Below, in pieces: positions 37,177 to 46,550 of a DNA stretch of 64,000 bases (its first letter is position 1; every line of letters begins with the position of its first letter). The position numbers and the translations under genes were made by a program. The notes beneath the pieces are model-generated. The model did not search any database and was not told the origin of the DNA. It saw nothing but the letters and a program-made list of their open reading frames with translations. Source of the stretch: an uncultured Lachnospiraceae bacterium. GTDB lineage: Bacteria > Bacillota > Clostridia > Lachnospirales > Lachnospiraceae. The stretch spans positions 62,001 to 126,000 of the forward strand of contig CAMNSZ010000002.1 of NCBI GenBank assembly GCA_946557105.1. Direction: 5' to 3'.

Positions 37177-39549
37177 TCATTCCACACCGCGCTTCTCATG
37201 CCCGGTGGTATAATCCCTATAAGGTAAAGGCTCTCCGCCAGCTTTATTACCGGCACTCCTTATTTTACTGAAAAAGGTAATGATATCCCACATCTCACGA
37301 CTGTTTTCCATAGTAAAACAAAGACGCATAGCGGCTCTATTCTGTCTGCCTGCCACATAATCGTGCAGAGAAAGAGGAACGCTGTTGTAAATAATATTAA
37401 TACAATGAGCGCAATTTAAATAAACGGGAAAATGCTTTTTATAACGGTCTATTAATTGTATAGTACCGCCTTCCGCGTTTCTGTCTTTTTGGCAGCCTGC
37501 AACGGTCTTTTCCACGCAATTGGCGGTAATCATCATAGGGATTCGCCCATAGACCACCTTTTCACAGGGAATGTCTAAAGAAAGCAGCTTCTGCTGTTCT
37601 CTGCCGTTAAGCTCCAAGGGCAGGCATATGCCCGAGACAAAAGGCTGTACACAAAAAATCCCTTCCGTATTCCAAAGATAAAAGCCTGCATCCGTATAAA
37701 TTCTCCCGTTGTACCGCTTCTGTATAAGATACCCCATACCCTCCATGCAGCGCACAAGAAAACCCGAAAAAACGGTAAAATTATTCTCGGCCAATGTATA
37801 AATACTCTCTAAATAAGCCGCATCCGAAGCACGTAAAATATAGGGCAAAGCGATTACCACCTCACAGCTTTCCGCGAGCAGACGGCACATGTCAAGCGCC
37901 TGATATTGTCTAAAGGAGCTCCCCGCCAATAAATCCCCGTCCACATATATTCTGTCTATCTCCTCAAAAAAAGCTTCATTTATCCGGGAATATAAGCCTT
38001 GTAGCTGCTCCGTCGTCTGCACGGAAATATACAGACGGTTCCTTGCCGCCGTCATAGCTCCTTTCTGCGGGAAACCATCCCCTGTCTGTACGGCTTCGCC
38101 TGCTTTTTTACAAAACTCCATAATCATACCGGTATTTACAGCCTTGTCCGTATCTTTTGAACCGGGAACATTCCTTATTTCTATCAGCGCATCCTCCATG
38201 GCCAGAACGCCTTCTCTCCTCAGCTCATTGACTGCCTTTAGAGGAACAAATATACTTTCATCCATGATAACCTTTATATCCTCTGGAAAAAAGCAGCTGT
38301 TGCCCAGCCTGCAAAGCTGTTTCTTTATGAATTCTTCGGTAACGGGCTGATTCATTGCGGCCTCTACCATGGCTCCAGACACTGTTTTTGAAAGTTTGCC
38401 TTCTATACCTATGATTCCCCTGTCCGCCGTTTTCGTTCCCATCGTACTGTTACCGGCAAGCGCTATCGTCAACTGCGCGGGAAGCCCGCGCAAAAACCTC
38501 GCTTCCATCACCACCGGTATTTTAGGAACCCTTTTCAAATATTTTTCGCGGATTCCGGCAATCATTCTTTCATCACTTTTACTATAGGCAGGACTTTCCA
38601 GTGTAATCATATCCCTGCCGTTATGCTTATGATAATAGCCGCTCTGTCTTTCGCTTCTGATATACAGGGAAGAAAGCTCCTCCATATCCCTTTTATCTAT
38701 AGTGAATGAGCGTTTCCCGCCGTCCGCCATTCCCTTCTCCAAAGCATCATAATATTTGTCAATGTATTTGCGATATACTGCAGTAACCCCCGCGGTATAT
38801 TCCGGTCTTTTCATACGCCCCTCAATCTTAAACGAATCGATACCGGCCTCAATCAGCTCCGGCAGATATTCAATGGTACACATATCCTTCAGGCTTAAGG
38901 GATAGCATTCCCTTGTCTTTCTGCCCGCTCCCTTTACCATATAAGGCAGCCTGCAGGGTTGGGCACATCTGCCCCTGTTCCCACTTCTTCCCCCCAAAAT
39001 ACTGCTGAAAAGGCATTGACCGGAATAACAGTAACACATGGCTCCGTGAACAAAGCACTCAAGCTCCAAGCCCGTGCCTCTCTTTATATCCATAATTTCG
39101 GAAAGGCTCAGCTCCCTTGCGGGAACGACTCTGACCGCTCCCATATTTTCCATTAAGCCTGCTCCATGAACGCCCGTTATCGTCATCTGTGTACTGACAT
39201 GCAGCGCCAAGTCCGGAAAACACCTTCTAATATAGTGAAATACACCGATATCCTGTACAATAACCGCGTCCAAGCCTACTTCATAAAAAGGGGTAAGATA
39301 CTCGTAAAGCTCACTGAACTCCTCCTCTTTTACCAAAGTATTTACCGTCAGATATACTCTTCTTCCGTAAATATGGGCGTAACGGATGCATGCAATAAGC
39401 TCCTTTGACGTAAAATTATCGGCATAGGCTCTGGCGCCAAAGCGGCGTCCTCCCAGATAAACGGCGTCTGCGCCGGCATGAATGGCTCCGTAAAAGCCCT
39501 CCGGATTGCCTGCCGGCGCCAAAAGCTCTACCTTTCTATCAGCATTCAT
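37177..39549 (-). CDS. U32-family peptidase with DUF3656
   Basis: About 790 residues. N-terminal U32 domain: ELLAPAGNPEGFYGAIHAGADAVYLGG, VSTQMTITGVHGAG, ELECFVHGAMCYCYSGQCLFS and NRGRCAQPCRLPY (Cys-rich iron-sulphur-like cluster CxxxxC), then a long C-terminal half with INYVDGDL-type sequences. The family is annotated as collagenase-like but several members modify tRNA (TrhP) and some need ferredoxin. Start at 39549 (MNADRKVELLAP); the frame to 39579 is not conserved. Sits between zapA and the ftsW pair. Confidence 0.9.
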   Translation of the reverse strand: MNADRKVELLAPAGNPEGFYGAIHAGADAVYLGGRRFGARAYADNFTSKELIACIRYAHIYGRRVYLTVNTLVKEEEFSELYEYLTPFYEVGLDAVIVQDIGVFHYIRRCFPDLALHVSTQMTITGVHGAGLMENMGAVRVVPARELSLSEIMDIKRGTGLELECFVHGAMCYCYSGQCLFSSILGGRSGNRGRCAQPCRLPYMVKGAGRKTRECYPLSLKDMCTIEYLPELIEAGIDSFKIEGRMKRPEYTAGVTAVYRKYIDKYYDALEKGMADGGKRSFTIDKRDMEELSSLYIRSERQSGYYHKHNGRDMITLESPAYSKSDERMIAGIREKYLKRVPKIPVVMEARFLRGLPAQLTIALAGNSTMGTKTADRGIIGIEGKLSKTVSGAMVEAAMNQPVTEEFIKKQLCRLGNSCFFPEDIKVIMDESIFVPLKAVNELRREGVLAMEDALIEIRNVPGSKDTDKAVNTGMIMEFCKKAGEAVQTGDGFPQKGAMTAARNRLYISVQTTEQLQGLYSRINEAFFEEIDRIYVDGDLLAGSSFRQYQALDMCRLLAESCEVVIALPYILRASDAAYLESIYTLAENNFTVFSGFLVRCMEGMGYLIQKRYNGRIYTDAGFYLWNTEGIFCVQPFVSGICLPLELNGREQQKLLSLDIPCEKVVYGRIPMMITANCVEKTVAGCQKDRNAEGGTIQLIDRYKKHFPVYLNCAHCINIIYNSVPLSLHDYVAGRQNRAAMRLCFTMENSREMWDIITFFSKIRSAGNKAGGEPLPYRDYTTGHEKRGVE

Positions 39550-39597
39550 AACAATCTCCATAATGCAAAAGCTGCCCAAAATACGGACAGCTCATAA

Positions 39598-39999
39598 TTA
39601 CTTGTCTTTCAACTCGGTTTCCAAACGAACGATTTTTTTTGCGTTTTCATTTAAATCCATCTGAAGCTCTTTGGATTTCTTTTCGGCATTTTCCAGCTTA
39701 ATCTGGGTCGAGATAAGCTCATGCTTTAAATCGTACAGTTCTTTTTCCTTAGCCTTCAGTTCCTCTTCCAAAACCTCAATCTTCTTTTTCGCCTTGAAAA
39801 AATCATCGGCAATATTTAACTGCAAAAGAACTCCCTGCGTCTCAAGTGGCTGCCTTCTGAAGCTGTCAACCTTACCGTATTCATTGACCTTATTATTAAT
39901 ATAAGAAGCCACCTTCTGTAAGTATTCTTCACTCTCATAACCGCTCAACGTAAATACCTTGCCGCCGATGATTACTTCAGTATCTGTCTTGGAAGCCAT
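39598..39999 (-). CDS. zapA: Cell division protein ZapA
   Basis: About 133 residues. N-terminal ZapA fold (TEVIIGGKVFTLSGYESEEYLQKVASYIN, KV-type), then a long coiled coil (KAKKKIEVLEEELKAKEKELY, NAEKKSKELQMDLNEN). ZapA bundles FtsZ at mid-cell. Start at 39999 with AGGGG 8 nt upstream. The first gene of a zapA-U32-ftsW-pbp unit, behind a near-consensus promoter. Confidence 0.9.
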   Translation of the reverse strand: MASKTDTEVIIGGKVFTLSGYESEEYLQKVASYINNKVNEYGKVDSFRRQPLETQGVLLQLNIADDFFKAKKKIEVLEEELKAKEKELYDLKHELISTQIKLENAEKKSKELQMDLNENAKKIVRLETELKDK

Positions 40000-40086
40000 A
40001 ACCATACCCCTCTGCCGTAAAAACTATAACACCCAGCCTACAATTAGAAAATATATCTTGTATATAATTCTCCACTCATACATTAC

Positions 40087-40115
40087 ATTATATATCAGTT
40101 TATTGTTGCAGGCAA
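40087..40115 (-). promoter_or_regulatory. Promoter of the zapA unit
   Basis: TTGCCT (40110-40115), 17 nt, TATAAT (40087-40092) on the minus strand, about 85 nt before zapA. Confidence 0.8.
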
Positions 40116-40120
40116 GCATT

Positions 40121-41113
40121 TTAAGCAAAGATTCCAAGATGATGATACGCCAAGTCCGTTACAACCCTTCCTCTTGGGGTTCTGTTGATAAAACCGTTTT
40201 TGATAAGATACGGCTCATAAACATCCTCAATAGTACCGGAATCCTCACCGATCGCCGCCGCCAGCGTGTCCAGACCCACAGGCCCGCCATCAAACTTTTG
40301 CATCATAGTGAGGAGTATATTACGGTCAATATGATCCAAACCAAGCTTATCTACATCCATTAAGTCAAGAGCGGTCTGTGCAACCTCTTCCGTTATAATA
40401 CCGTCATATCTTACCTGAGCAAAATCACGGACTCTTTTTAAAATGCGATTGGCAAGTCGTGGCGTTCCCCTGCTGCGTCTTGCCATTTCCATTGCCCCGC
40501 CCCTTACTATTTCCACATCCAAAACCCTTGCGGAGTGCATGATAATCTGCTGCAGCTCCTCCACGGTGTAGAACTCTAAATGATAAATCATTCCAAAACG
40601 ATCTCTCAAGGGCGCAGTCAAAAGCCCCGCTCTGGTAGTAGCGCCCACCAGAGTAAACTTAGGCAGCTCCAACCGCACGGAACGCGCCGAGGAGCCTTTT
40701 CCAATCATAATGTCAATGCAATAATCCTCCATGGCGGGATACAATACCTCCTCCACCTGACGGTTTAGCCGATGGATTTCATCCACAAAAAGCAAATCAC
40801 CCTCCTCAAGATTATTGAGAATTGCCGCCATTTCCCCCGGCTTCTCAATCGCAGGTCCGCTTGTCACCTTGAGATGAACTCCCATTTCATTTGCGATAAT
40901 GCCCGCAAGGGTAGTCTTTCCCAAACCCGGAGGTCCATAGAAAAGCGCATGATCCAATGCGTCCCCTCGCTGCTTTGCCGCCTCAATATAGACCTTAAGA
41001 TTTTCCTTTATCTTTGATTGACCAATATAGTCATTAAGCGTCTGTGGTCTTAAGGAGCCCTCCAGCTTGATATCCTCTTCCGTAATATTGGTCTCAATCA
41101 TTCTCTTAGCCAT
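40121..41113 (-). CDS. ruvB: Holliday junction branch-migration ATPase RuvB
   Basis: 330 residues. AAA+ motor with [19 protein letters not shown], Walker [31 protein letters not shown] and [17 protein letters not shown]-terminal winged helix ends [21 protein letters not shown]. Drives migration of Holliday junctions with RuvA. 36 nt downstream of ruvA; the RuvC slot is empty, and in Firmicutes RecU (also here at 4267-4803) resolves junctions instead. Confidence 0.98.
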   Translation of the reverse strand: MAKRMIETNITEEDIKLEGSLRPQTLNDYIGQSKIKENLKVYIEAAKQRGDALDHALFYGPPGLGKTTLAGIIANEMGVHLKVTSGPAIEKPGEMAAILNNLEEGDLLFVDEIHRLNRQVEEVLYPAMEDYCIDIMIGKGSSARSVRLELPKFTLVGATTRAGLLTAPLRDRFGMIYHLEFYTVEELQQIIMHSARVLDVEIVRGGAMEMARRSRGTPRLANRILKRVRDFAQVRYDGIITEEVAQTALDLMDVDKLGLDHIDRNILLTMMQKFDGGPVGLDTLAAAIGEDSGTIEDVYEPYLIKNGFINRTPRGRVVTDLAYHHLGIFA

Positions 41114-41149
41114 AAAATAATTTCCTTTACTTGTTGGGGAAAAAGCACT

Positions 41150-41758
41150 TTAAAACATTTTTTTTAGCGCCGCCTTTAAAACTGCGCCCGAATCCATATT
41201 CTCAATTCCTTCTATTGCATTCACTGCCTTAATACTCTCCATGCGTCCGTAGCCCAGAGAAACAAGCGCCTCCACAGCCTCTCTCTTTTGGTCGCTGTCC
41301 GCCGTAATATTGTCTGCGGCAGTAATCGAAATCTCCCTGTCAATCATAGCGTCATCTATCTTAAGCTTGTCCTTCAGCTCTAAAATCAGACGCTCTGCTG
41401 TTCTGGCGCCAATGCCCGGCGCTCTGGAGATTGCCTTGGTATCTCCGGAAAGAATGGCAAACCGCAGGGAATCCGCATCCATAACCGATAGAATTGCCAA
41501 CGCTCCTTTTGGCCCAATACCGTTTACGGTAATACATTTTTTAAAAATTTCCAAATCATTGCGGGAAAGGAAGCCGTAAAGTAAGAATGCATCCTCACGC
41601 ACACAGGTGTAGGTGTACAGGCGCACCTGCTCTCCCACCCCCGGAAGTCTGGACGCCGTATCTGCGGAAATCCGCACATTGCAGCCGATTCCGCCCACAT
41701 CGATTATCACGTTATCCTCCGAGATATCCTCAATAATTCCGTTTACAAATGCTATCAT
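41150..41758 (-). CDS. ruvA: Holliday junction DNA-binding protein RuvA
   Basis: 202 residues. Domain I begins MIAFVNGIIEDISEDNVIIDVGGIGC; helix-hairpin-helix motifs in GIGPKGALAILSV and APGIGARTAERLILELK; C-terminal domain III (EALVSLGYGRMESIKAVNAIE) contacts RuvB. RuvA tetramers hold the open junction for RuvB. First gene of ruvAB; no clear promoter in the gap upstream. Confidence 0.97.
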   Translation of the reverse strand: MIAFVNGIIEDISEDNVIIDVGGIGCNVRISADTASRLPGVGEQVRLYTYTCVREDAFLLYGFLSRNDLEIFKKCITVNGIGPKGALAILSVMDADSLRFAILSGDTKAISRAPGIGARTAERLILELKDKLKIDDAMIDREISITAADNITADSDQKREAVEALVSLGYGRMESIKAVNAIEGIENMDSGAVLKAALKKMF

Positions 41759-42064
41759 ATATTATCCTCTATTATCCTAACGAGAAACGATTTCTTTTAT
41801 CAAAGGCCATTTTTATGGGTGGCGATATATTCAAAGCATCAGTTCCTCAATTCTGCTTCCCGTTCTTTTTCCTGCTCCCACTTAAAAGGGCCTATGTCCA
41901 ACCCTTTCCTTAAATGCAAAATATAATCCGGCGTTAAGGCTTTCCATTCCGGTCTAATGCTTAATTAGACAGCTTTTTACATTCTGCCTGCATATGTGCT
42001 ATATAACAGTTCTATAATTCCTCGAGGTCTCATAAACAGATAATAGCATATCCGAACATACGTT
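41759..42064. other. Gap between ruvA and the MATE gene
   Basis: 306 nt. The only coding-like stretch is the remnant at 41839-41964 listed below. I see no strong promoter, terminator or structured RNA in the rest. Confidence 0.5.
41839..41964 (-). pseudogene. Possible gene remnant (41 codons)
   Basis: A minus-strand frame ending in TGA reads IRPEWKALTPDYILHLRKG then FKWEQEKEREAELRN, which looks like real protein (charged, no rare codons), but an in-frame stop lies directly before it and there is no ATG, GTG or TTG near the start. It may be the 3' end of a decayed gene. Family not recognised. Confidence 0.25.
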
Positions 42065-43423
42065 TCAACCCCTTTTTAGCATTCTTCTATATACGATTGC
42101 AAAACATATCAAATGTACCAAAAAAGTCATTGCCCAGCTTATCGGATAAGAAATATACAGACATTCCAGTGTATGATATTGCTTAAAGATCGTATAAATC
42201 CAAACAACGCGAAACAGGCAGGCGCCGGTTAAGGACACAAGCATAGGCATAATAGAATAGCCCATACCTCGAAGAGAGCCAACCATTACGTCCATCATTC
42301 CGCACAGGCAATAAGTCGTACAAATAATTCCCAAACGCAGCACGCCGTACCCAATTACCTGTGCGTCAGGGGAATACAGCTTTAAAAGAATGCCGGAGAG
42401 TCCGTAAACCGCATTTCCCATAACAAGCCCGACTATTAACACAGACACCTGACATATCAAAAGAATTTTACCGATTCGTTTATAATTTTTCGCCCCGTAA
42501 TTCTGCCCCGTAAAACTGATTGCCGTCTGATGAAGGGAATTCATGGCGGTATAAACAAAGCCCTCCACATTTGCCGCCGCCGTGTTGCCTGCCATTGCCA
42601 CGGAACCGAAGGAGTTTACCGAGGACTGAATCAATACATTGGAAATGGAAAACAACGCTCCCTGCAAACCTGCCGGAACGCCAATCTGAATCATTTTCAG
42701 CAGCTTATCGGGAATAATCTTCAGGGCTTTCGGCTCCAGTCTGTAGCCGCCGTCGCATCTCGTCAGACATCTAAGTACCAGAAGCGCCGATACAAGCTGA
42801 GAAATAACCGTTGCCGCAGCTACTCCCGCAACGCCCATTGAAAAGACAATCACAAACAACAAATTCAAGGCCACGTTGATTACGCCCGCAAAAAACAGGA
42901 AATACAAGGGTCTCTTTGTATCGCCAACGGCACGCAGAACCGCACTGCCAAAATTATATGCCATCATGGCGGGCATTCCCATAAAATAGATACGCATATA
43001 GAGCACGGACTTTTCGATAACGTCCGCAGGCGTATCCATAAGCGTAAGCGCGGGCTTTGCCAAAGCAATCCCTAAAACAATCAAAATACAGCCGCTTACC
43101 AGCGCTGTCATTACGGCCGTATGCACCGTTTCCGACAAATCCTTCTCCTTGTCCGCACCGTAAAAGCGAGCTACCAAAACATTTGTACCCACGGAAAGAC
43201 CAATAAACACATTTACCAGCAGATTAATTAAAGAACTTGTGGAGCCTACCGCCGCAAGCGCCTGATTGCCGGCAAACCGCCCCACTACCACAATATCCGC
43301 CGCATTAAAAAGCAACTGCAGGATTCCCGACAGCATAAGGGGTACAGAAAAGGCCAAAATTTTACCCGGCAGCGGACCGCTGCACATATCAATTTCATAT
43401 CGCTTAGTTTGTTTTTGTTCCAT
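42065..43423 (-). CDS. MATE-family multidrug/Na+ efflux transporter
   Basis: About 452 residues, twelve hydrophobic segments. GPLPGKILAFSVPLMLSGILQ, VVGRFAGNQALAAVGSTSSL and a second half starting PAGLQGALFSISNVLIQ are the MATE pattern. It exports cationic compounds with Na+ or H+. Start at 43423 because GGAGG lies 5 nt before; the ATG at 43435 supplies that site. Single gene; a strong hairpin at 43492-43517 separates it from leuD. Confidence 0.92.
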   Translation of the reverse strand: MEQKQTKRYEIDMCSGPLPGKILAFSVPLMLSGILQLLFNAADIVVVGRFAGNQALAAVGSTSSLINLLVNVFIGLSVGTNVLVARFYGADKEKDLSETVHTAVMTALVSGCILIVLGIALAKPALTLMDTPADVIEKSVLYMRIYFMGMPAMMAYNFGSAVLRAVGDTKRPLYFLFFAGVINVALNLLFVIVFSMGVAGVAAATVISQLVSALLVLRCLTRCDGGYRLEPKALKIIPDKLLKMIQIGVPAGLQGALFSISNVLIQSSVNSFGSVAMAGNTAAANVEGFVYTAMNSLHQTAISFTGQNYGAKNYKRIGKILLICQVSVLIVGLVMGNAVYGLSGILLKLYSPDAQVIGYGVLRLGIICTTYCLCGMMDVMVGSLRGMGYSIMPMLVSLTGACLFRVVWIYTIFKQYHTLECLYISYPISWAMTFLVHLICFAIVYRRMLKRG

Positions 43424-43491
43424 ATTTGCCTCCATGGTTCAAATGCAATACCCATGCTGTCTTACATTTAATAATGGCTTCACATTTAATA

Positions 43492-43517
43492 CAGGCTCCC
43501 ACCTTGGCGGGAACCTG
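43492..43517. repeat. GC-rich hairpin between leuD and MATE
   Basis: On the minus strand CAGGTTCCCGCC and GGTGGGAGCCTG pair over 11-12 bp with G-U pairs; it follows leuD by about 45 nt but has no U-tract, so it is not a textbook terminator. Confidence 0.5.
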
Positions 43518-43561
43518 CATAGAATTCTTTTGCTTATCATAGATACAATCGATTATAAATA

Positions 43562-44047
43562 TTATTTATTATTAATATAATTTACCAGCCCCTCCGCAGC
43601 AATAATTCTCTGCATAAACTCGGGGAACGGCTGCCCTTTAAAAGTGGTTCTCTTGGTAAGATTTGTTATCACACCCGAATCAAAATCAACTTCTACTTCA
43701 TCGCCCGCCTCAATCCCCTTTGCCGCCTCGGGGCATTCGATAATGGGAAGTCCGATATTGATGGCGTTGCGGTAAAAAATTCTGGCAAAGGTTTCGGCTA
43801 TAACACAGCTGACGCCCGCCGCTTTAATGGCAATAGGCGCATGCTCCCTCGACGAGCCGCAGCCGAAATTCTTGTCGGCTACAATTAAATCGCCCTTTTT
43901 TACCTTTTTTATAAATTCCTTATCGATATCCTCCATGCAATGTGTGGCAAGCTCCGCCGGATCTGAGGAATTCAAATATCTTGCCGGGATAATCACATCC
44001 GTATCCACATTGTCACCATATTTAAAAACTGTTCCTTTTGCGTTCAT
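43562..44047 (-). CDS. leuD: 3-isopropylmalate dehydratase small subunit
   Basis: 161 residues. LeuD pairs with LeuC to isomerise isopropylmalate in leucine synthesis. [17 protein letters not shown] and [20 protein letters not shown] (substrate loop) are the small-subunit marks; [16 protein letters not shown] follows. Short form typical of anaerobes. 46 nt downstream of leuC. Confidence 0.96.
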   Translation of the reverse strand: MNAKGTVFKYGDNVDTDVIIPARYLNSSDPAELATHCMEDIDKEFIKKVKKGDLIVADKNFGCGSSREHAPIAIKAAGVSCVIAETFARIFYRNAINIGLPIIECPEAAKGIEAGDEVEVDFDSGVITNLTKRTTFKGQPFPEFMQRIIAAEGLVNYINNK

Positions 44048-44093
44048 GGCGTTAAGTTCCTTTCGTCTCTATACAATATTTCAAAACCGCTTA

Positions 44094-45362
44094 TTACAGC
44101 TCGCAGGGGCAGGAAATTATACCCGTGACCGCCGACGCTGCCGCTACCGCAGGGCTTGCCAGATAAATCTCGGAATTCACATGACCCATGCGACCCACAA
44201 AATTACGGTTGGTAGTGGAAACGCATCTCTCTCCCTCCGCTAAAATGCCCATATAGCCTCCGAGACAGGGGCCGCAGGTCGGTGTGCTTACAACGGCTCC
44301 CGCTTCGATAAAGGTCTTTAAAAGCCCCTCCTCCATAGCCTGCATATAAATTTTCTGAGTCGCCGGAATTATGATACAACGCATACCCTTTTTAATATGT
44401 CTGTCCTTTAACACCTCAGCCGCGATGCGAAGGTCGTCAAGCCGTCCGTTGGTACAGGAGCCGATAACAACCTGATCAATCACAATATCATCCATTTCAC
44501 GGATCTCGTCAATGGTATGTGTATTCTCAGGCAGATGCGGAAACGAAACCGTAGGACGAAGAGTACTTAAATCAATAGTATATTCCTCATCATAAACGGC
44601 GTCCTCGTCGGCTTCAAAAATCTCGTAGCCGCGTGCGGCATGCTCCTCAAGATAAGACCTTGTAAGCTCATCCACCGGGAAAATACCGTTTTTTCCGCCC
44701 GCCTCAATCGCCATATTGGCAATGGTAAAGCGGTCGTCCATGGACAGATTTGCAACTCCCTCTCCCACAAACTCCATAGATTTATAAAGTGCGCCGTCCA
44801 CGCCGATCATACCGATAATATGTAAAATCACGTCCTTGCCGCTCACCCATTTGGAAGGTCTTCCCACAAGCTTAAAGCGAATGGCGGATGGAACCTTAAA
44901 CCAAGCCTTGCCGGTGGCCATTCCCGCAGCCATATCCGTACTTCCGACACCTGTGGAAAATGCTCCTAACGCGCCGTAGGTACAGGTGTGTGAATCTGCT
45001 CCGATAATAACGTCGCCCGGAACGGTCAGCCCCTTTTCGGGAAGCAGGGCATGCTCGATACCCATCTCTCCCACTTCAAAATAATTTGTAATATCATTGC
45101 GCCTTGCAAATTCTCTCACACACTTGCAATGCTCCGCAGATTTAATATCCTTATTAGGCACAAAATGGTCGGGCACAAGAGCAATTTTATCCTTGTCAAA
45201 CACGCCGTCCACTTTCATTTTTTCCATTTCCTTGATTGCTACCGGGCTTGTAATATCGTTGCCAAGCACCAGATCAAGCCTCGCCTCTATGAGCTGTCCG
45301 GCTTCTACTCTTTCAAGCCCCGCCGCCTTGGCTAAAATCTTCTGTGTCATTGTCATTCCCAT
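44094..45362 (-). CDS. leuC: 3-isopropylmalate dehydratase large subunit
   Basis: About 422 residues. Aconitase-fold iron-sulphur enzyme. [21 protein letters not shown] and [16 protein letters not shown] provide the three [4Fe-4S] cysteines; [25 protein letters not shown] is the substrate region. Start at 45362, 8 nt after GGAGG; the frame to 45428 adds non-homologous residues. With leuD forms the functional unit; leuA and leuB are not in the window. Confidence 0.96.
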   Translation of the reverse strand: MGMTMTQKILAKAAGLERVEAGQLIEARLDLVLGNDITSPVAIKEMEKMKVDGVFDKDKIALVPDHFVPNKDIKSAEHCKCVREFARRNDITNYFEVGEMGIEHALLPEKGLTVPGDVIIGADSHTCTYGALGAFSTGVGSTDMAAGMATGKAWFKVPSAIRFKLVGRPSKWVSGKDVILHIIGMIGVDGALYKSMEFVGEGVANLSMDDRFTIANMAIEAGGKNGIFPVDELTRSYLEEHAARGYEIFEADEDAVYDEEYTIDLSTLRPTVSFPHLPENTHTIDEIREMDDIVIDQVVIGSCTNGRLDDLRIAAEVLKDRHIKKGMRCIIIPATQKIYMQAMEEGLLKTFIEAGAVVSTPTCGPCLGGYMGILAEGERCVSTTNRNFVGRMGHVNSEIYLASPAVAAASAVTGIISCPCEL

Positions 45363-45406
45363 ACTTGCTTCCTCCAAATCAGAATATTGTGAAATGCACT
45401 TTGAAC

Positions 45407-45435
45407 AGTATAACATAGTTTCAGCCATTTTTAAA
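45407..45435 (-). promoter_or_regulatory. Candidate leuCD promoter
   Basis: TTTAAA (45430-45435), 17 nt, TATACT (45407-45412) on the minus strand, leaving a leader of about 40 nt. No leucine leader peptide or T-box is visible in it. Confidence 0.55.
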
Positions 45436-45461
45436 TAGATAAATTTAACCTCTTTAAACCT

Positions 45462-46019
45462 CTATTTTCCCAATTCACCGAATTTTTGAATAAATTTTTC
45501 AGGCAGCTGACCCTCCCTAATATAAACGCCGTGCTCCGCGCCGTCTTTATCCACAATGCTGACAGAGTCAATATAATTTTTCCTAAAAACACTGTTATCA
45601 TGAACCGGGCTGCTATATTGAAGCAATCTCAACAGCTCTTCCAGCTCCTCGTGCCGCGTAACCACTACCTCAATTTCTTGCTTATCGTCATCGGCAAAAA
45701 CCTGTTCCTTCTGTGCAAAGCCTGAATTCGTCTCCTCCTTCTCTCTTGTAAATACACAATAATACTCTCTGACAAGCCTGACAAGCTCTTCGGGGGATGT
45801 TTCCGTGCTATAACTTCCGAGCTTCAGTCTGATACAGCTTACATCCGAAATGTCAATAGGCGTCACATATTCCTTGTATGCGGCATCCTGTAAAACCTTA
45901 ACGGTATGTCTCATGTCCTCATACACATCGAGAAAAATCGTTCCCCCGTTGTCGATATCAAGCTCCAGCCGTACAAGCTCCTTCTCTACTATACTGCTTT
46001 CCTTGACCTGTTCGGTCAA
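45462..46019 (-). CDS. Hypothetical protein downstream of a GntR regulator
   Basis: 185 residues, family not recognised. Soluble, acidic: LVRLELDIDNGGTIFLDVYED, TSPEELVRLVREYYCVF and a C-terminal GVYIREGQLPEKFIQKFG. It starts 6 nt after the GntR stop, so the two are co-transcribed. YtrA-type GntR regulators usually precede an ABC transporter; none is here, and this protein is too short to be one. It may replace or have lost that partner. Confidence 0.55.
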   Translation of the reverse strand: MTEQVKESSIVEKELVRLELDIDNGGTIFLDVYEDMRHTVKVLQDAAYKEYVTPIDISDVSCIRLKLGSYSTETSPEELVRLVREYYCVFTREKEETNSGFAQKEQVFADDDKQEIEVVVTRHEELEELLRLLQYSSPVHDNSVFRKNYIDSVSIVDKDGAEHGVYIREGQLPEKFIQKFGELGK

Positions 46020-46025
46020 CTCCCG

Positions 46026-46304
46026 TCATTCCTCCAAAAGCCGGCACTGCTTACTCTCCTGCCGTTCAACTGCAGGGGAAACAAAGCTTCCCCTGCCTGA
46101 AACCGTGTATATATACCCTTCCTTTTCTAATTGAGCGTAAGCGCGCTGGATAGTATTTGGATTTATGGAGAGCTCTATTGCCAGACTCCGCACGCTGGGC
46201 ATTTTTGAATCAGCCTCCAACGCGCCGCTTGTAATAAGCCGTTCCAGCTTTTCGTGAACCTGCTCATAAATCGGTCGTTTATCTCTGTAATCTAACAGAA
46301 TCAC
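46026..46304 (-). CDS. GntR-family (YtrA-type) regulator, short
   Basis: 92 residues: winged-helix DNA-binding domain PIYEQVHEKLERLITSGAL, KMPSVRSLAIELSINPNTIQRAY and GRGSFVS. Full YtrA regulators are about 120-130 residues with a short effector tail; here the tail is nearly absent, so it may be truncated or a minimal form. The start is GTG with AAGGAG 7 nt upstream. A 27-nt palindrome just upstream is a likely self-operator. Confidence 0.85.
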   Translation of the reverse strand: MILLDYRDKRPIYEQVHEKLERLITSGALEADSKMPSVRSLAIELSINPNTIQRAYAQLEKEGYIYTVSGRGSFVSPAVERQESKQCRLLEE

Positions 46305-46330
46305 GTTTTCTCCTTTCCAAACACCTTAAT

Positions 46331-46357
46331 AAGTGTATTGATTGTATTAATACACTT
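46331..46357. promoter_or_regulatory. Palindromic operator of the GntR gene
   Basis: AAGTGTATT-N9-AATACACTT, perfect 9-bp arms, about 27 nt upstream of the GTG start. Fits the half-site style reported for YtrA-type regulators; autoregulation is inferred. Confidence 0.65.
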
Positions 46358-46439
46358 GTTTTACTATAAAAAGCAAGAAAAATCAGAAACATAAAAAGGT
46401 GTCGCGCACGGCGCTTCTAGCAAATACAAAATTTTCCAT

Positions 46440-46488
46440 AAAAACACAAAATGAAGCAAAAACGAATTATAACCATTTCTGCTTCATT
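46440..46488 (-). terminator. Terminator of the two-component operon
   Basis: On the minus strand AATGAAGCA and TGCTTCATT (9 bp) close a loop of about 21 nt that can pair further (GAAA/TTTT); TTGTGTTTT follows. Downstream of the histidine kinase. Confidence 0.6.
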
Positions 46489-46550
46489 CATATATCTATA
46501 TCCGGCATATCCGTCAGACAACGCAAAAATTAACTTGATTCCGAAGGCGT

